Position numbers and translations under genes: made by a program
Notes under the pieces: generated by a model
Seen by the model: only the letters and a program-made list of their open reading frames with translations
Told to the model about the DNA's origin: nothing
Database searches by the model: none
Part shown: positions 26,335 through 33,718 of the stretch, piece by piece
Layout: every line of letters begins with the position of its first letter
How positions within the stretch are numbered: the first letter of the stretch is position 1
DNA from: Helicobacter_D ganmani
GTDB taxonomy: Bacteria > Campylobacterota > Campylobacteria > Campylobacterales > Helicobacteraceae
NCBI RefSeq assembly: GCF_965138225.1
Contig: NZ_CBCSAX010000010.1
Reading direction: 5' to 3' (one strand)
Length of the DNA: 64,000 bases

Positions 26335-27918
26335 TTACAAAAACTCATAATGCTCAAGATTTAAAACTACATCTTGATTATATTTATCCCATTGCAACGA
26401 ATAAATACAGCCGATTTTCTGCCCTACATTTTCTCGCAAATCCTTAAAAAACGCCAAGCCATTATGCCTTGCTCCATTCTCTTGCAATTTCACATTACTA
26501 TGTCCTGCACCAAAATAACGCACATCAACAATCTGCGCTTCTGTATAGAATCTAGGCAAAAGATTGTCTTGCCCAAAAGGCTCAAAATCCTGAATCATTC
26601 TAAACAAATCCTTACGGACTAAATCCAAAGGTAATCTACCTAGCACTTCTTTAAAGCGCATTTCTTGCATAGGAATGCCCTGCTGATACTGAAACTTCAT
26701 TAATTGCATTCTAAAGCTTTCTAAATTTTCCAGTCTTAAGCTCAATCCCGCTGCACCAATATGTCCGCCAAAAGCTATCAAATATTCCTTATTGGCTTCT
26801 AAAACCTGCATACAATCCACGCTCACAGAGCGCATACTACCTTTTAAGATTCCGTCTTTTAAAGTCAAAACAATACTAGGCTTCAAAAAATCCTCACTTA
26901 ATCGCGCAGCAATAATGCCAATAATCCCTTCGTGCCAAGATTCTTTAAATACCAAAACAAAAGGCAACTCTTGAGAGTTTTTTTGCGCAAGAAACATTTC
27001 TTTTGCCTCTTCGTAAATTGTATTTTGCAAGCTTTTGCGCTTAGCATTTAAATCTAACAATTTTTTAAGATATTGTTTGGATTCTGAAAACTTATCTGTA
27101 ACTAAAAAACGATAAGACAAAAGAGCGTGCTCCATTCTACCCGCACAATTCAGCAAGGGTGCAATATAATAGCTAATTAATTGCGCGTCCAAATTGTATT
27201 TTGAAAAATGTTCCCTCAAGTGAATCAATGCAATTCTTTGACTTTGACGCAAGACTTCTAAGCCCTTTTTAAGCAACACGCGATTGATTCCACGCAATGG
27301 CATCACATCGCTTACAATCGCAAGTGCCAACAAATCCAAAAATTCTACCATCTGCACTTTTAACTTCATTTCATCTTTTAGCGCAGCGCATAAATACCAC
27401 GCCACACACGCGCCGCAGATTTCAGGCTCTGGAAAATCATTAGAGAGTTTAGGATTGCAAATCAATGCCTCCGGTAATTCCTCTTGTGGCGTATGATGGT
27501 CTGTAATAATGAGCTCAATCCCCCTTTCTTGACAGATTTTTGCTGCCTCTATTGCATTGATTCCATTATCCACGGTAATAATCATATCGCAATCTAGTCG
27601 CGCAATAATCGTTGAAGACAATCCATAGCCATCTGAAAAACGATTAGGAATCTCAATCTCTATTTTGTAATGCAGTTTTTTAAAAAATTCATAAAGAATT
27701 GCGCAAGATACCACGCCATCTACATCATAATCCCCCACAACAACAATTTTTTGATTTTGGTGGATTGCTTGTGCAATCTTTTTCGCAATTTCCGATAAAT
27801 TTTTGAGCTTTTGGGGTAAAGGTAAATCCTTTAAACTCATAATCGTATCGTCTCGGAAACGTTCGGATAGTTTTGAGTGGATTGTTTCTTTGGTTAGCAA
27901 ATCTAAATGTGGAATCAA
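26335..27918 (-). CDS. recJ: single-stranded-DNA-specific exonuclease RecJ
   Basis: RecJ is a 5'-3' single-strand exonuclease used in recombination and mismatch repair. The 527-residue protein has the DHH phosphoesterase motifs V-V-G-D-Y-D-V-D-G-V-V-S (about 59-70), I-T-V-D-N-G, I-T-D-H-H-T-P and P-L-L-N-C-A-G-R-M, plus the DHHA1 motif A-F-G-G-H-I-G-A-A-G near the C-terminal third. The start appears to be TTG at 27918, overlapping the pyrG stop by four bases, so it is translationally coupled to pyrG. Confidence 0.95.
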   Translation of the reverse strand: MIPHLDLLTKETIHSKLSERFRDDTIMSLKDLPLPQKLKNLSEIAKKIAQAIHQNQKIVVVGDYDVDGVVSCAILYEFFKKLHYKIEIEIPNRFSDGYGLSSTIIARLDCDMIITVDNGINAIEAAKICQERGIELIITDHHTPQEELPEALICNPKLSNDFPEPEICGACVAWYLCAALKDEMKLKVQMVEFLDLLALAIVSDVMPLRGINRVLLKKGLEVLRQSQRIALIHLREHFSKYNLDAQLISYYIAPLLNCAGRMEHALLSYRFLVTDKFSESKQYLKKLLDLNAKRKSLQNTIYEEAKEMFLAQKNSQELPFVLVFKESWHEGIIGIIAARLSEDFLKPSIVLTLKDGILKGSMRSVSVDCMQVLEANKEYLIAFGGHIGAAGLSLRLENLESFRMQLMKFQYQQGIPMQEMRFKEVLGRLPLDLVRKDLFRMIQDFEPFGQDNLLPRFYTEAQIVDVRYFGAGHSNVKLQENGARHNGLAFFKDLRENVGQKIGCIYSLQWDKYNQDVVLNLEHYEFL

Positions 27919-29564
27919 AGAGAATCTTTAAGAGCGTATTTTAAGGATTGTTTAATAAATTCTAAAATTACCAAATTGGGTGCTTGCAAGCGGGAAGTAA
28001 ATTCTGGGTGGAATTGCACCGCAACAAACCAAGTATGTTCTTTTAGCTCAATTGCTTCAATTAAGCCTTTGCTCTCGCCGCTTACAATCATACCTTGCGA
28101 TTCTAGCTTAGAGCGATAATTGGGATTTGCCTCATAACGATGTCTGTGTCGCTCTTTGACTATCTTTTGTCCTCCATAAGCAGCTTGCAATTTACTGCCC
28201 TCTTTTGTATGACATTCGTATTCTCCCAAGCGCATTGTGCCTCCCATAGGCGAAGTATGTGTGCGAATCTGCTCCTTGCCTTGCTGGTCAATGAAGTTCT
28301 CAATCAAATAGATTGCAGGCTCTTTTGTATTTGGGTTAAATTCCATAGAATCCGCATCGCTAATCCCAAGCACATTGCGACAAAACTCCAAAATCGCCAA
28401 TTGCATTCCCAAGCAAATCCCAAGAAATGGAATCTGATGGATTCGCGCAAACTCTATGGCTTTCATCTTTCCGACAATCCCTCTTTCACCAAAACCACCG
28501 GGTACAAGGATTCCATTCACATATTTAAGACTATTAAGAGCCTCCTCGCTTTTCTCTAGCTCCTCACTATCAATCCATTGAATATTCACTTTTGTATCTA
28601 GATTCGCTCCCGCGTGAATTAACGCCTCCGTGAGCGATTTGTAGGATTCTTTCAAAGTTAAATATTTCCCTACAAATGCGATAGTTACTTCATTTTGTGG
28701 TGCTAAAATTTGCTTAACAAGCAAATCCCATTCTTTCATATCAGGCTTAAATTCAGGCAACTTTAAAAATCTAGCAATAGGCACTAGCATTCCCTCTTTG
28801 AGAAAATTCAGTGGCATTTGATAAATGCTTTTAGCATCTTGTGCCATAATCACGCAATCATAATCTACATCACAACTCATAGAAAGCTTATTTTTTAATT
28901 CTTTTGGAATCTCCTTTTCTGTGCGTGCAATAATAATTTGTGGCGTGATTCCGATTCTGCGCAACTCTTGCACGCTATGCTGTGTCGGCTTTGTCTTTAA
29001 CTCACCTGCCGCACGAATTAATGGAATCAAAGTTACATGCAAACTAATCACGCGTTCGATTCCATATTCGTGCTTCATTTCACGCATTGCTTCTAAGAAA
29101 GGTAAGCCTTCAATATCCCCAACGGTGCCGCCTAACTCAACAACGAGAATCTCTTTTCCCTCACCCGCTAATCGGATTCTATGTTTAATCTCATCTACAA
29201 TATGAGGAATCACTTGAATCGTTTTTCCCAAATATCCACCCTTGCGCTCTCTATCAATCACGCTTAAATAAACTTGCCCTGTTGTAAAATTGTTTTTAGA
29301 AGAAAAATTCATATTCAAGAATCTTTCATAATGTCCGATGTCCAAATCTGTTTCCGCACCATCTTGGGTTACAAAAACCTCTCCGTGCTCTAGCGGACTC
29401 ATTGTTCCGGGATCTACATTGATATAAGGGTCAATCTTTAAGATTCCAACTTCAAAACCAGAATTTTTAAGCAAAGTTGCAATGGAAGACGATGTGATTC
29501 CTTTGCCTAACGAACTTAAGACGCCACCGGTTACAAAGATATATTTTGTTTCAAATTTGGACAT
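27915..29564 (-). CDS. pyrG: CTP synthase
   Basis: PyrG converts UTP to CTP using ATP and ammonia from glutamine. The 549-residue protein is full length: the synthase domain starts K-Y-I-F-V-T-G-G-V-L-S-S-L-G-K-G-I and includes I-D-P-Y-I-N-V-D-P-G-T-M. The glutamine amidotransferase domain has the nucleophile in G-I-C-L-G-M-Q (about 383-389) and the partner H-P-E in V-Q-F-H-P-E-F near the C-terminus. A TATAAT lies upstream. Confidence 0.97.
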   Translation of the reverse strand: MSKFETKYIFVTGGVLSSLGKGITSSSIATLLKNSGFEVGILKIDPYINVDPGTMSPLEHGEVFVTQDGAETDLDIGHYERFLNMNFSSKNNFTTGQVYLSVIDRERKGGYLGKTIQVIPHIVDEIKHRIRLAGEGKEILVVELGGTVGDIEGLPFLEAMREMKHEYGIERVISLHVTLIPLIRAAGELKTKPTQHSVQELRRIGITPQIIIARTEKEIPKELKNKLSMSCDVDYDCVIMAQDAKSIYQMPLNFLKEGMLVPIARFLKLPEFKPDMKEWDLLVKQILAPQNEVTIAFVGKYLTLKESYKSLTEALIHAGANLDTKVNIQWIDSEELEKSEEALNSLKYVNGILVPGGFGERGIVGKMKAIEFARIHQIPFLGICLGMQLAILEFCRNVLGISDADSMEFNPNTKEPAIYLIENFIDQQGKEQIRTHTSPMGGTMRLGEYECHTKEGSKLQAAYGGQKIVKERHRHRYEANPNYRSKLESQGMIVSGESKGLIEAIELKEHTWFVAVQFHPEFTSRLQAPNLVILEFIKQSLKYALKDSL

Positions 29565-29590
29565 TACAAACCTCTAAAAATTAAAATGTT

Positions 29591-29596
29591 ATTATA
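29591..29596 (-). promoter_or_regulatory. -10 element TATAAT for pyrG-recJ
   Basis: On the minus strand A-G-TATAAT-A-A-C lies about 27 bases before the pyrG ATG, with a leader containing TTTAGAGGT as ribosome site. The preceding AT-rich periodic sequence is typical for this phylum. Confidence 0.6.
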
Positions 29597-29651
29597 CTTT
29601 TAAGCAAGTTAATTTTTGCTTTTTACAGGCATTCGCAAAGAACTTTCCGCT

Positions 29652-30008
29652 TTAAGTTGAACGAATTTCTCTATTTTTCTTGCCCCATTCACACATAGAA
29701 TCCAAAATAGGAATCAATGTCTCCCCTCTTGCAGAGAGGCGATACTCTACCTTTGGTGGAATCTGTGGATATTCTTTGCGTTCTATTAATTTATCTCGTT
29801 CAAGCTCTTTAAGCGCATTGGTTAATGTTTTAAACGAAACTCCCTGCAAATAACGTTTCATCTCATTATATCGCACAACCTCAAAACGAAAAAGACAATA
29901 CAGAATACTCATTTTATATTTCCCCGCAATCAGTGAAAGAGTATAGGCAAAGGGTGAATCTTTTAAGCATAAATCGTGTGAAAGTTGTGTAGGACAAGTG
30001 TTTTGCAT
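29652..30008 (-). CDS. HxlR-family transcriptional regulator
   Basis: A 118-residue winged-helix regulator of the HxlR/MarR-like family: an N-terminal Cys (C-P-T in the first six residues), then L-I-A-G-K-Y-K-M-S-I-L-Y, F-K-T-L-T-N-A-L-K-E-L-E-R-D-K-L-I-E-R-K-E-Y and P-P-K-V-E-Y-R-L-S-A-R-G. Members commonly sense electrophiles or oxidants through an N-terminal Cys. It is divergent from mdaB, which it probably controls through the inverted repeats in the shared 148-base gap. Confidence 0.93.
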   Translation of the reverse strand: MQNTCPTQLSHDLCLKDSPFAYTLSLIAGKYKMSILYCLFRFEVVRYNEMKRYLQGVSFKTLTNALKELERDKLIERKEYPQIPPKVEYRLSARGETLIPILDSMCEWGKKNREIRST

Positions 30009-30036
30009 TTTTATTCCTAAATTTTTTAAGAAATTA

Positions 30037-30115
30037 TACTCTCTTTTTAGTGAGTATCATACTTTAATTTTCGTATTGCACTTATTTAAAGTTTAATTTA
30101 TAATTCTTAAGAATT
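30037..30115. promoter_or_regulatory. divergent control region between hxlR and mdaB
   Basis: ATACTC at 30037-30042 and GAGTAT at 30052-30057 form an inverted repeat close to the hxlR start. A 14-base perfect palindrome AATTCTTAAGAATT lies at 30102-30115, directly after or overlapping a TATAAT at 30099-30104 facing mdaB. A repressor bound at the palindrome would block mdaB transcription; binding by the adjacent HxlR protein is inferred, not shown. Confidence 0.45.
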
Positions 30116-30156
30116 TTTGCGCAAGATTCTTAAATAAAATTTTAAAAGGAGTAAAA

Positions 30157-30744
30157 ATGCAAACGATTCTGCTACTGAATGGCGGTAAGGCTTTTTGTGA
30201 ATCCGGCGGCAAACTTAGCGCGGCTTTGCAAGAAGTGGCAAAAGAGACTTTAGAATCTTTAGGCTTGAATGTGATAGAAACACACATTGATAAAGGTTAC
30301 GATGAAACCCAAGAAGCTCAAAAGATTCTAAGCTCTGATGTTTTAATTTGGCAATTTCCGGGCTGGTGGATGGGCGAACCTTGGATTGTTAAAGAATACA
30401 TTGACAAAGTCTTTATGGCAGGAGCTAAGACAGGTCAATTTTTAATAGGAGATGGACGCCACAGAGACAATCCAAACAAAAACTATGGCACAGGCGGCTT
30501 ACTAAAAAGAAAAAAATATCTGTTTAGCACGACTTGGAATGCTCCGCTCAACGCATTTGAAGATAAAAACGAATTTTTTGGAGGAATCGGCATAGACGGA
30601 GTAAATTTGCATTTACATAAAGCACACGAATTTGTAGGAATGTCTGCATTACCTAGCTTTACTTGCTATGATGTAGTAAAGAATCCTAAAGCAGAACAAT
30701 ATATTGCAGATTATAGGGCACATTTGCGCAAAGTCTTGGGATAA
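30157..30744 (+). CDS. mdaB: NAD(P)H quinone reductase MdaB
   Basis: MdaB is an FAD-dependent flavodoxin-fold NADPH:quinone oxidoreductase that protects Helicobacter against oxidative stress. The 195-residue protein begins with I-L-L-L-N-G-G-K-A-F and carries the family motif F-P-G-W-W-M-G-E-P-W-I-V-K-E-Y-I-D-K-V-F (about 67-86) and G-T-G-G-L-L-K-R-K-K-Y-L-F-S-T-T-W-N-A-P. AAAAGGAG precedes the ATG. Control by the divergent HxlR regulator is likely. Confidence 0.95.
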   Translation: MQTILLLNGGKAFCESGGKLSAALQEVAKETLESLGLNVIETHIDKGYDETQEAQKILSSDVLIWQFPGWWMGEPWIVKEYIDKVFMAGAKTGQFLIGDGRHRDNPNKNYGTGGLLKRKKYLFSTTWNAPLNAFEDKNEFFGGIGIDGVNLHLHKAHEFVGMSALPSFTCYDVVKNPKAEQYIADYRAHLRKVLG

Positions 30745-30852
30745 ATCCAAATGAGCAAATGTAAGAATCTCAAACGCAGAGGCTTTTAAAAAACTTCCGT
30801 AAAAATTGCGGGTGTATTGGCTTTTGGAAGCACACCAAATTGCTTTGCAAGT

Positions 30853-30858
30853 TATAAT
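30853..30858 (+). promoter_or_regulatory. -10 element TATAAT for the NTF2-like gene
   Basis: TATAAT lies 19 bases before the ATG at 30877, leaving a very short leader that still includes the AAAGGAG ribosome site. This makes the ATG at 30877 the best start and excludes the longer upstream reading. Confidence 0.5.
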
Positions 30859-30876
30859 AAAATTAAAGGAGAAAAA

Positions 30877-31239
30877 ATGACAAAAATTAGTGAATACGAA
30901 GCGATTATCCAAGTGATACAAACCTACCTAGAAGGCTCAAATCAAGGCAAAAGTGAAATTGCTAAACAAGCCTTTGCCAAAGATGCCATTATGCAAGGCA
31001 CAAACAAAGATGGTAGCCTAGTGAGTGGAAGTATAGAGAATCTCTACAAAGTGCTTGATGAAAGTGGAGAGGCAAAAGACACAAAATCTCGCATTGATGT
31101 GCTTTATGTTGATGAGAGTATCGCGAGTGTTCGGGTGATAATAGAAAATTGGCATGGATTAAACTTCACAGATTTACACCAGCTTTTTAAGAGCAATGGC
31201 AAATGGAAAATCGTCGCAAAGGCGTATCATACATATTAG
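30877..31239 (+). CDS. NTF2-like (SnoaL/lumazine-binding-like) protein
   Basis: A 120-residue soluble protein with the cone-shaped NTF2-like pattern: N-terminal helices (E-Y-E-A-I-I-Q-V-I-Q-T-Y), K-Q-A-F-A-K-D-A-I-M-Q-G, a G-S-I-E-N-L-Y-K segment and a C-terminal strand set (F-T-D-L-H-Q-L-F-K-S-N-G-K-W-K-I-V-A-K-A-Y-H). The start at 30877 follows AAAGGAGAAAAA. It is downstream of mdaB with its own promoter. Ligand or enzymatic role cannot be told; proteins of this kind often accompany stress reductases. Confidence 0.82.
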   Translation: MTKISEYEAIIQVIQTYLEGSNQGKSEIAKQAFAKDAIMQGTNKDGSLVSGSIENLYKVLDESGEAKDTKSRIDVLYVDESIASVRVIIENWHGLNFTDLHQLFKSNGKWKIVAKAYHTY

Positions 31240-31742
31240 ACAATCTTGAGCAAGATTTAAGCGTGAGCTACAAAGAATTGCAGGTTCTTGAAGCTCACAA
31301 AATTTATCAATTGACTTCAAACAAATCTCTTTGTTTTAAATATTTCTTCATCAGCCTTATTGCCCAATCATAATAGCTTGCAATCCTGCTAACACAATAG
31401 ATTCCAAGACTTGTAGTTCCACACCAAGGATAATACTTTTGATAAAATTGATTATCTAAAGTAGTCATATCATTTTTGTAATTCCTAATTAATTCTAGTT
31501 CAATCATAAGTTTATCATTTTAAGTTTTCCTCTCTATACTCATCTTTCTCATTTTACCTAATAAGATACTAAACAAATGAAATGGTTATCACAAAAGTGT
31601 AATTAAACAATCCCTGCCGCACTTTTTATCCATTTTTCATTGTGTTTATCATAACACTTATTCTATAACTATATTAATTTTATATATTTCATTATATGAG
31701 GACAAATAATTCTATGCTTTGGTTTAGAAAGTAGTTCATCTC
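31240..31742. other. AT-rich 500-base region, mostly non-coding, left edge of the R-M insertion
   Basis: Between the NTF2-like gene and the duplicated guaA tail lies about 500 bases of very AT-rich sequence, more so than the flanks. The only open frame is the 66-codon one at 31307-31507 (minus). I see no transposase, integrase, tRNA or clear terminator. The composition suggests it arrived with, or decayed from, the element inserted at guaA. Confidence 0.5.
31307..31507 (-). CDS. 66-residue hypothetical protein or gene remnant
   Basis: A short open frame rich in Tyr, Lys and Leu, including Y-Y-P-W-C-G-T-T-S-L-G-I-Y-C and Y-Y-D-W-A-I-R-L-M-K-K-Y. No domain is recognised. It begins M-I-E-L-E-L-I-R-N-Y with only a weak ribosome site. 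It could be a remnant of a larger gene carried by the mobile R-M segment, or chance. Confidence 0.25.
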   Translation of the reverse strand: MIELELIRNYKNDMTTLDNQFYQKYYPWCGTTSLGIYCVSRIASYYDWAIRLMKKYLKQRDLFEVN

Positions 31743-31829
31743 TCACTCCCACTCAATCGTGCCCGGTGGTTTGCTTGTGATATCATACACCACGCGGTTA
31801 ACACCCTCTACTTCATTGACGATTCTATT
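31743..31829 (-). repeat. displaced copy of the guaA 3' end (right copy at 33632-33718)
   Basis: The last 28 codons plus stop of the methyltransferase gene encode N-R-I-V-N-E-V-E-G-V-N-R-V-V-Y-D-I-T through I-E-W-E. This matches the guaA C-terminus at 26 of 28 residues and roughly 85% at DNA level by eye. Differences are mostly silent, so this is a diverged allele, not a fresh duplication. It marks one end of an inserted R-M segment. Confidence 0.9.
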
Positions 31830-33005
31830 GTTTGTAAATTCTAAAAAGTTAGAATCTAGCATTGCATTTTCTAGACTTCGTTGTGAAAACAAAAATCGCC
31901 CATCGCATACAAATCCAAGCTCCTCCCAATCCACATTATTAAGCTTTTCGCATAACATTTTCAACATTATAGAATCTACCTCAAACTTTGGAAAAACTGC
32001 TAAAACAGAACCATCATAAACATTACATGAATGCAAGAAAAAAGGCTCCTTGTTGCGCGTTTTAGTATTAACATAGATTCTAGGATTCTCACTTTTATAA
32101 TAGTCTCTGCCCCATTCCCACCAATTGCTTTCATTAAATTTTTTAATCCTCCGCTTTAAAAGTTGTTCTTTAAAATCTTGCAAATACGCACAATCCTTAC
32201 CATAGATTCCATAAATCATTTTTCTCGTTTTGCCACTTTTAGCACTTTGTGAGCAAACAAAATCCATATTACCCCATTTTTCATTCGCAAAGATAGAATC
32301 CGCTCCACTCACTGCTCCAACCTTGACAAAAAACAAACCTTTAAAAGGAATTGTATAGGCTTTTTTGGTAAAAAATAGCTGTCCATTTATGCAAGAAAAT
32401 TCTCTTAAGCACTGCGTCTCACGGGTAAAATTATCCTTTTCAAAGCGCCAAATCGCACAATTTGGCTGGACATTGTCAAAAATTTTTTTATCGCCCAAAT
32501 CAATAAAATGCGTGATACTGCCTTGATGAAACAAAAATTCATTTAAGCGCGCACTTGAGGTTGATTTTAAAAAGTCTCGTGGTGTAATAAAAATCAACTC
32601 TCCTCCATCTTGCAAGTGCAAAATACACTTATAGATGAAAAAAAGATAGAGATTTGAGCGAGAATCAAAAAGTTTAGAATAAGGCTTAAGAAGCGTTTTT
32701 GTAGATGTGGCAATGTCTTGGTAACGCACATAGGGTGGATTCCCAATAATGCAATCAAATTTTTCATTGACAGGATAAGCAAAAAAATCTTCCCGCAAAA
32801 CTGCTTTATCACAAATTACACTAGAATCTAGCTCAATACCTACTTTATTTTTAGGTAGATTTTGGAAAAATACCCCATTGCCACAACTTGGCTCTAAGAA
32901 TCTGGGATTAGAAAGCCTCTTTGTGCTTTGGATAAGGGCTAACATATCACTTACAATATGCGGTGGAGTAAAAACTTGTCCCAAATTTACTACATCAAGA
33001 TTCAT
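31743..33005 (-). CDS. N6-adenine DNA methyltransferase fused in frame to a guaA tail
   Basis: A 420-residue adenine methyltransferase of the N-P-P-Y gamma type (TaqI/Eco57I-like): F-T-P-P-H-I-V near 12-18, SAM motif L-E-P-S-C-G-N-G at 37-44, catalytic N-P-P-Y at 89-92, then a variable target-recognition part (220-390). Its last 28 residues are not methyltransferase sequence but a copy of the GuaA C-terminus, including the stop. The ATG at 33005 overlaps the end of the restriction gene by 11 bases. It modifies host DNA against the neighbouring endonuclease; specificity unknown. Confidence 0.85.
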   Translation of the reverse strand: MNLDVVNLGQVFTPPHIVSDMLALIQSTKRLSNPRFLEPSCGNGVFFQNLPKNKVGIELDSSVICDKAVLREDFFAYPVNEKFDCIIGNPPYVRYQDIATSTKTLLKPYSKLFDSRSNLYLFFIYKCILHLQDGGELIFITPRDFLKSTSSARLNEFLFHQGSITHFIDLGDKKIFDNVQPNCAIWRFEKDNFTRETQCLREFSCINGQLFFTKKAYTIPFKGLFFVKVGAVSGADSIFANEKWGNMDFVCSQSAKSGKTRKMIYGIYGKDCAYLQDFKEQLLKRRIKKFNESNWWEWGRDYYKSENPRIYVNTKTRNKEPFFLHSCNVYDGSVLAVFPKFEVDSIMLKMLCEKLNNVDWEELGFVCDGRFLFSQRSLENAMLDSNFLEFTNNRIVNEVEGVNRVVYDITSKPPGTIEWE

Positions 33006-33624
33006 AAAAATATGTCCTAAAATGCAAATAAGCATCAGCCCGAAGCTTTAAAGATTCCTCAAAAGTTCCAAGCAAAAAGGCTTTTGCACTTTCAAAATCT
33101 CTATTTATCAGTTTGCGATTATTGTCCCATTTTGCTTGAAAGGGGAGATTATTACCACTTGGCAAAATAGATTCTAAACTTTTGAGCGAAGTAGCAAATA
33201 CATCGCTAGGAGTATCTTTATTTACTATTAAAAAATAATAATCTTTGCTATTTGATTCTAAGTTCTCACTCAAAGTTTTAAAATACACTTCCCAGCTTAC
33301 GCCATTATTAAAAGGTGGAATTTTGCCTGTTAAAGCGTAATAGATTCCAAGTTTGCAGTTGAGATTATCGGCTGTTTTTGTTGTGCTAACTTTAATATTT
33401 ACAGGATAAAACACATCATTTTCATAAAAGCTAAAATCTATCCAATCACGCATATTTGGGCGGTTTATAGTAAAATTTGCTTCTAAAAGTCTAAAGATTT
33501 CATCTTCATTAAAAGCTGAATTTATCCGCCCATCGCGACTTTGACTACTTAATTGTAAGTTCTGTTTTCTCAAAAAATCTACCATTTTATTTATATAGAT
33601 TGGGCAATGTAGTTTTATTTTCAC
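32995..33624 (-). CDS. putative type II restriction endonuclease
   Basis: A 209-residue protein directly downstream of guaA and overlapping the methyltransferase start, the usual layout of a type II R-M pair. It contains a possible PD-(D/E)xK core: R-D-W-I-D-F-S-F with Asp at 60 and 63, followed by P-V-N-I-K-V-S with Lys at 78, an Asn replacing the usual Glu/Asp as in some restriction enzymes. No other domain is visible. Start is GTG at 33624 with AGGA formed across the guaA stop codon; ATG at 33585 is an alternative. The nuclease role is inferred from context and this weak motif. Confidence 0.65.
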   Translation of the reverse strand: MKIKLHCPIYINKMVDFLRKQNLQLSSQSRDGRINSAFNEDEIFRLLEANFTINRPNMRDWIDFSFYENDVFYPVNIKVSTTKTADNLNCKLGIYYALTGKIPPFNNGVSWEVYFKTLSENLESNSKDYYFLIVNKDTPSDVFATSLKSLESILPSGNNLPFQAKWDNNRKLINRDFESAKAFLLGTFEESLKLRADAYLHFRTYFYES

Positions 33625-33631
33625 TCATTTC

Positions 33632-33718
33632 CTACTCCCATTCAATCGTGCCCGGAGGTTTGCTCGTGATGTCATAGACGACACGATTAATGCCCTCTAC
33701 TTCGTTGATGATTCGATT
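33632..33718 (-). repeat. guaA 3' end, right copy of the duplicated tail
   Basis: This is the functional C-terminus of GuaA (N-R-I-I-N-E-V-E-G-I-N-R-V-V-Y-D through I-E-W-E plus TAG). Together with 31743-31829 it bounds a roughly 1.9-kb segment carrying only the R-M pair. The 3' end of guaA is, to my recollection, a known integration hotspot for genomic islands. Confidence 0.85.

Noticed and set aside
31240..31742. Integrase or transposase for the guaA insertion
   Set aside because: No open frame of sufficient length or recognisable recombinase motif exists in this stretch.
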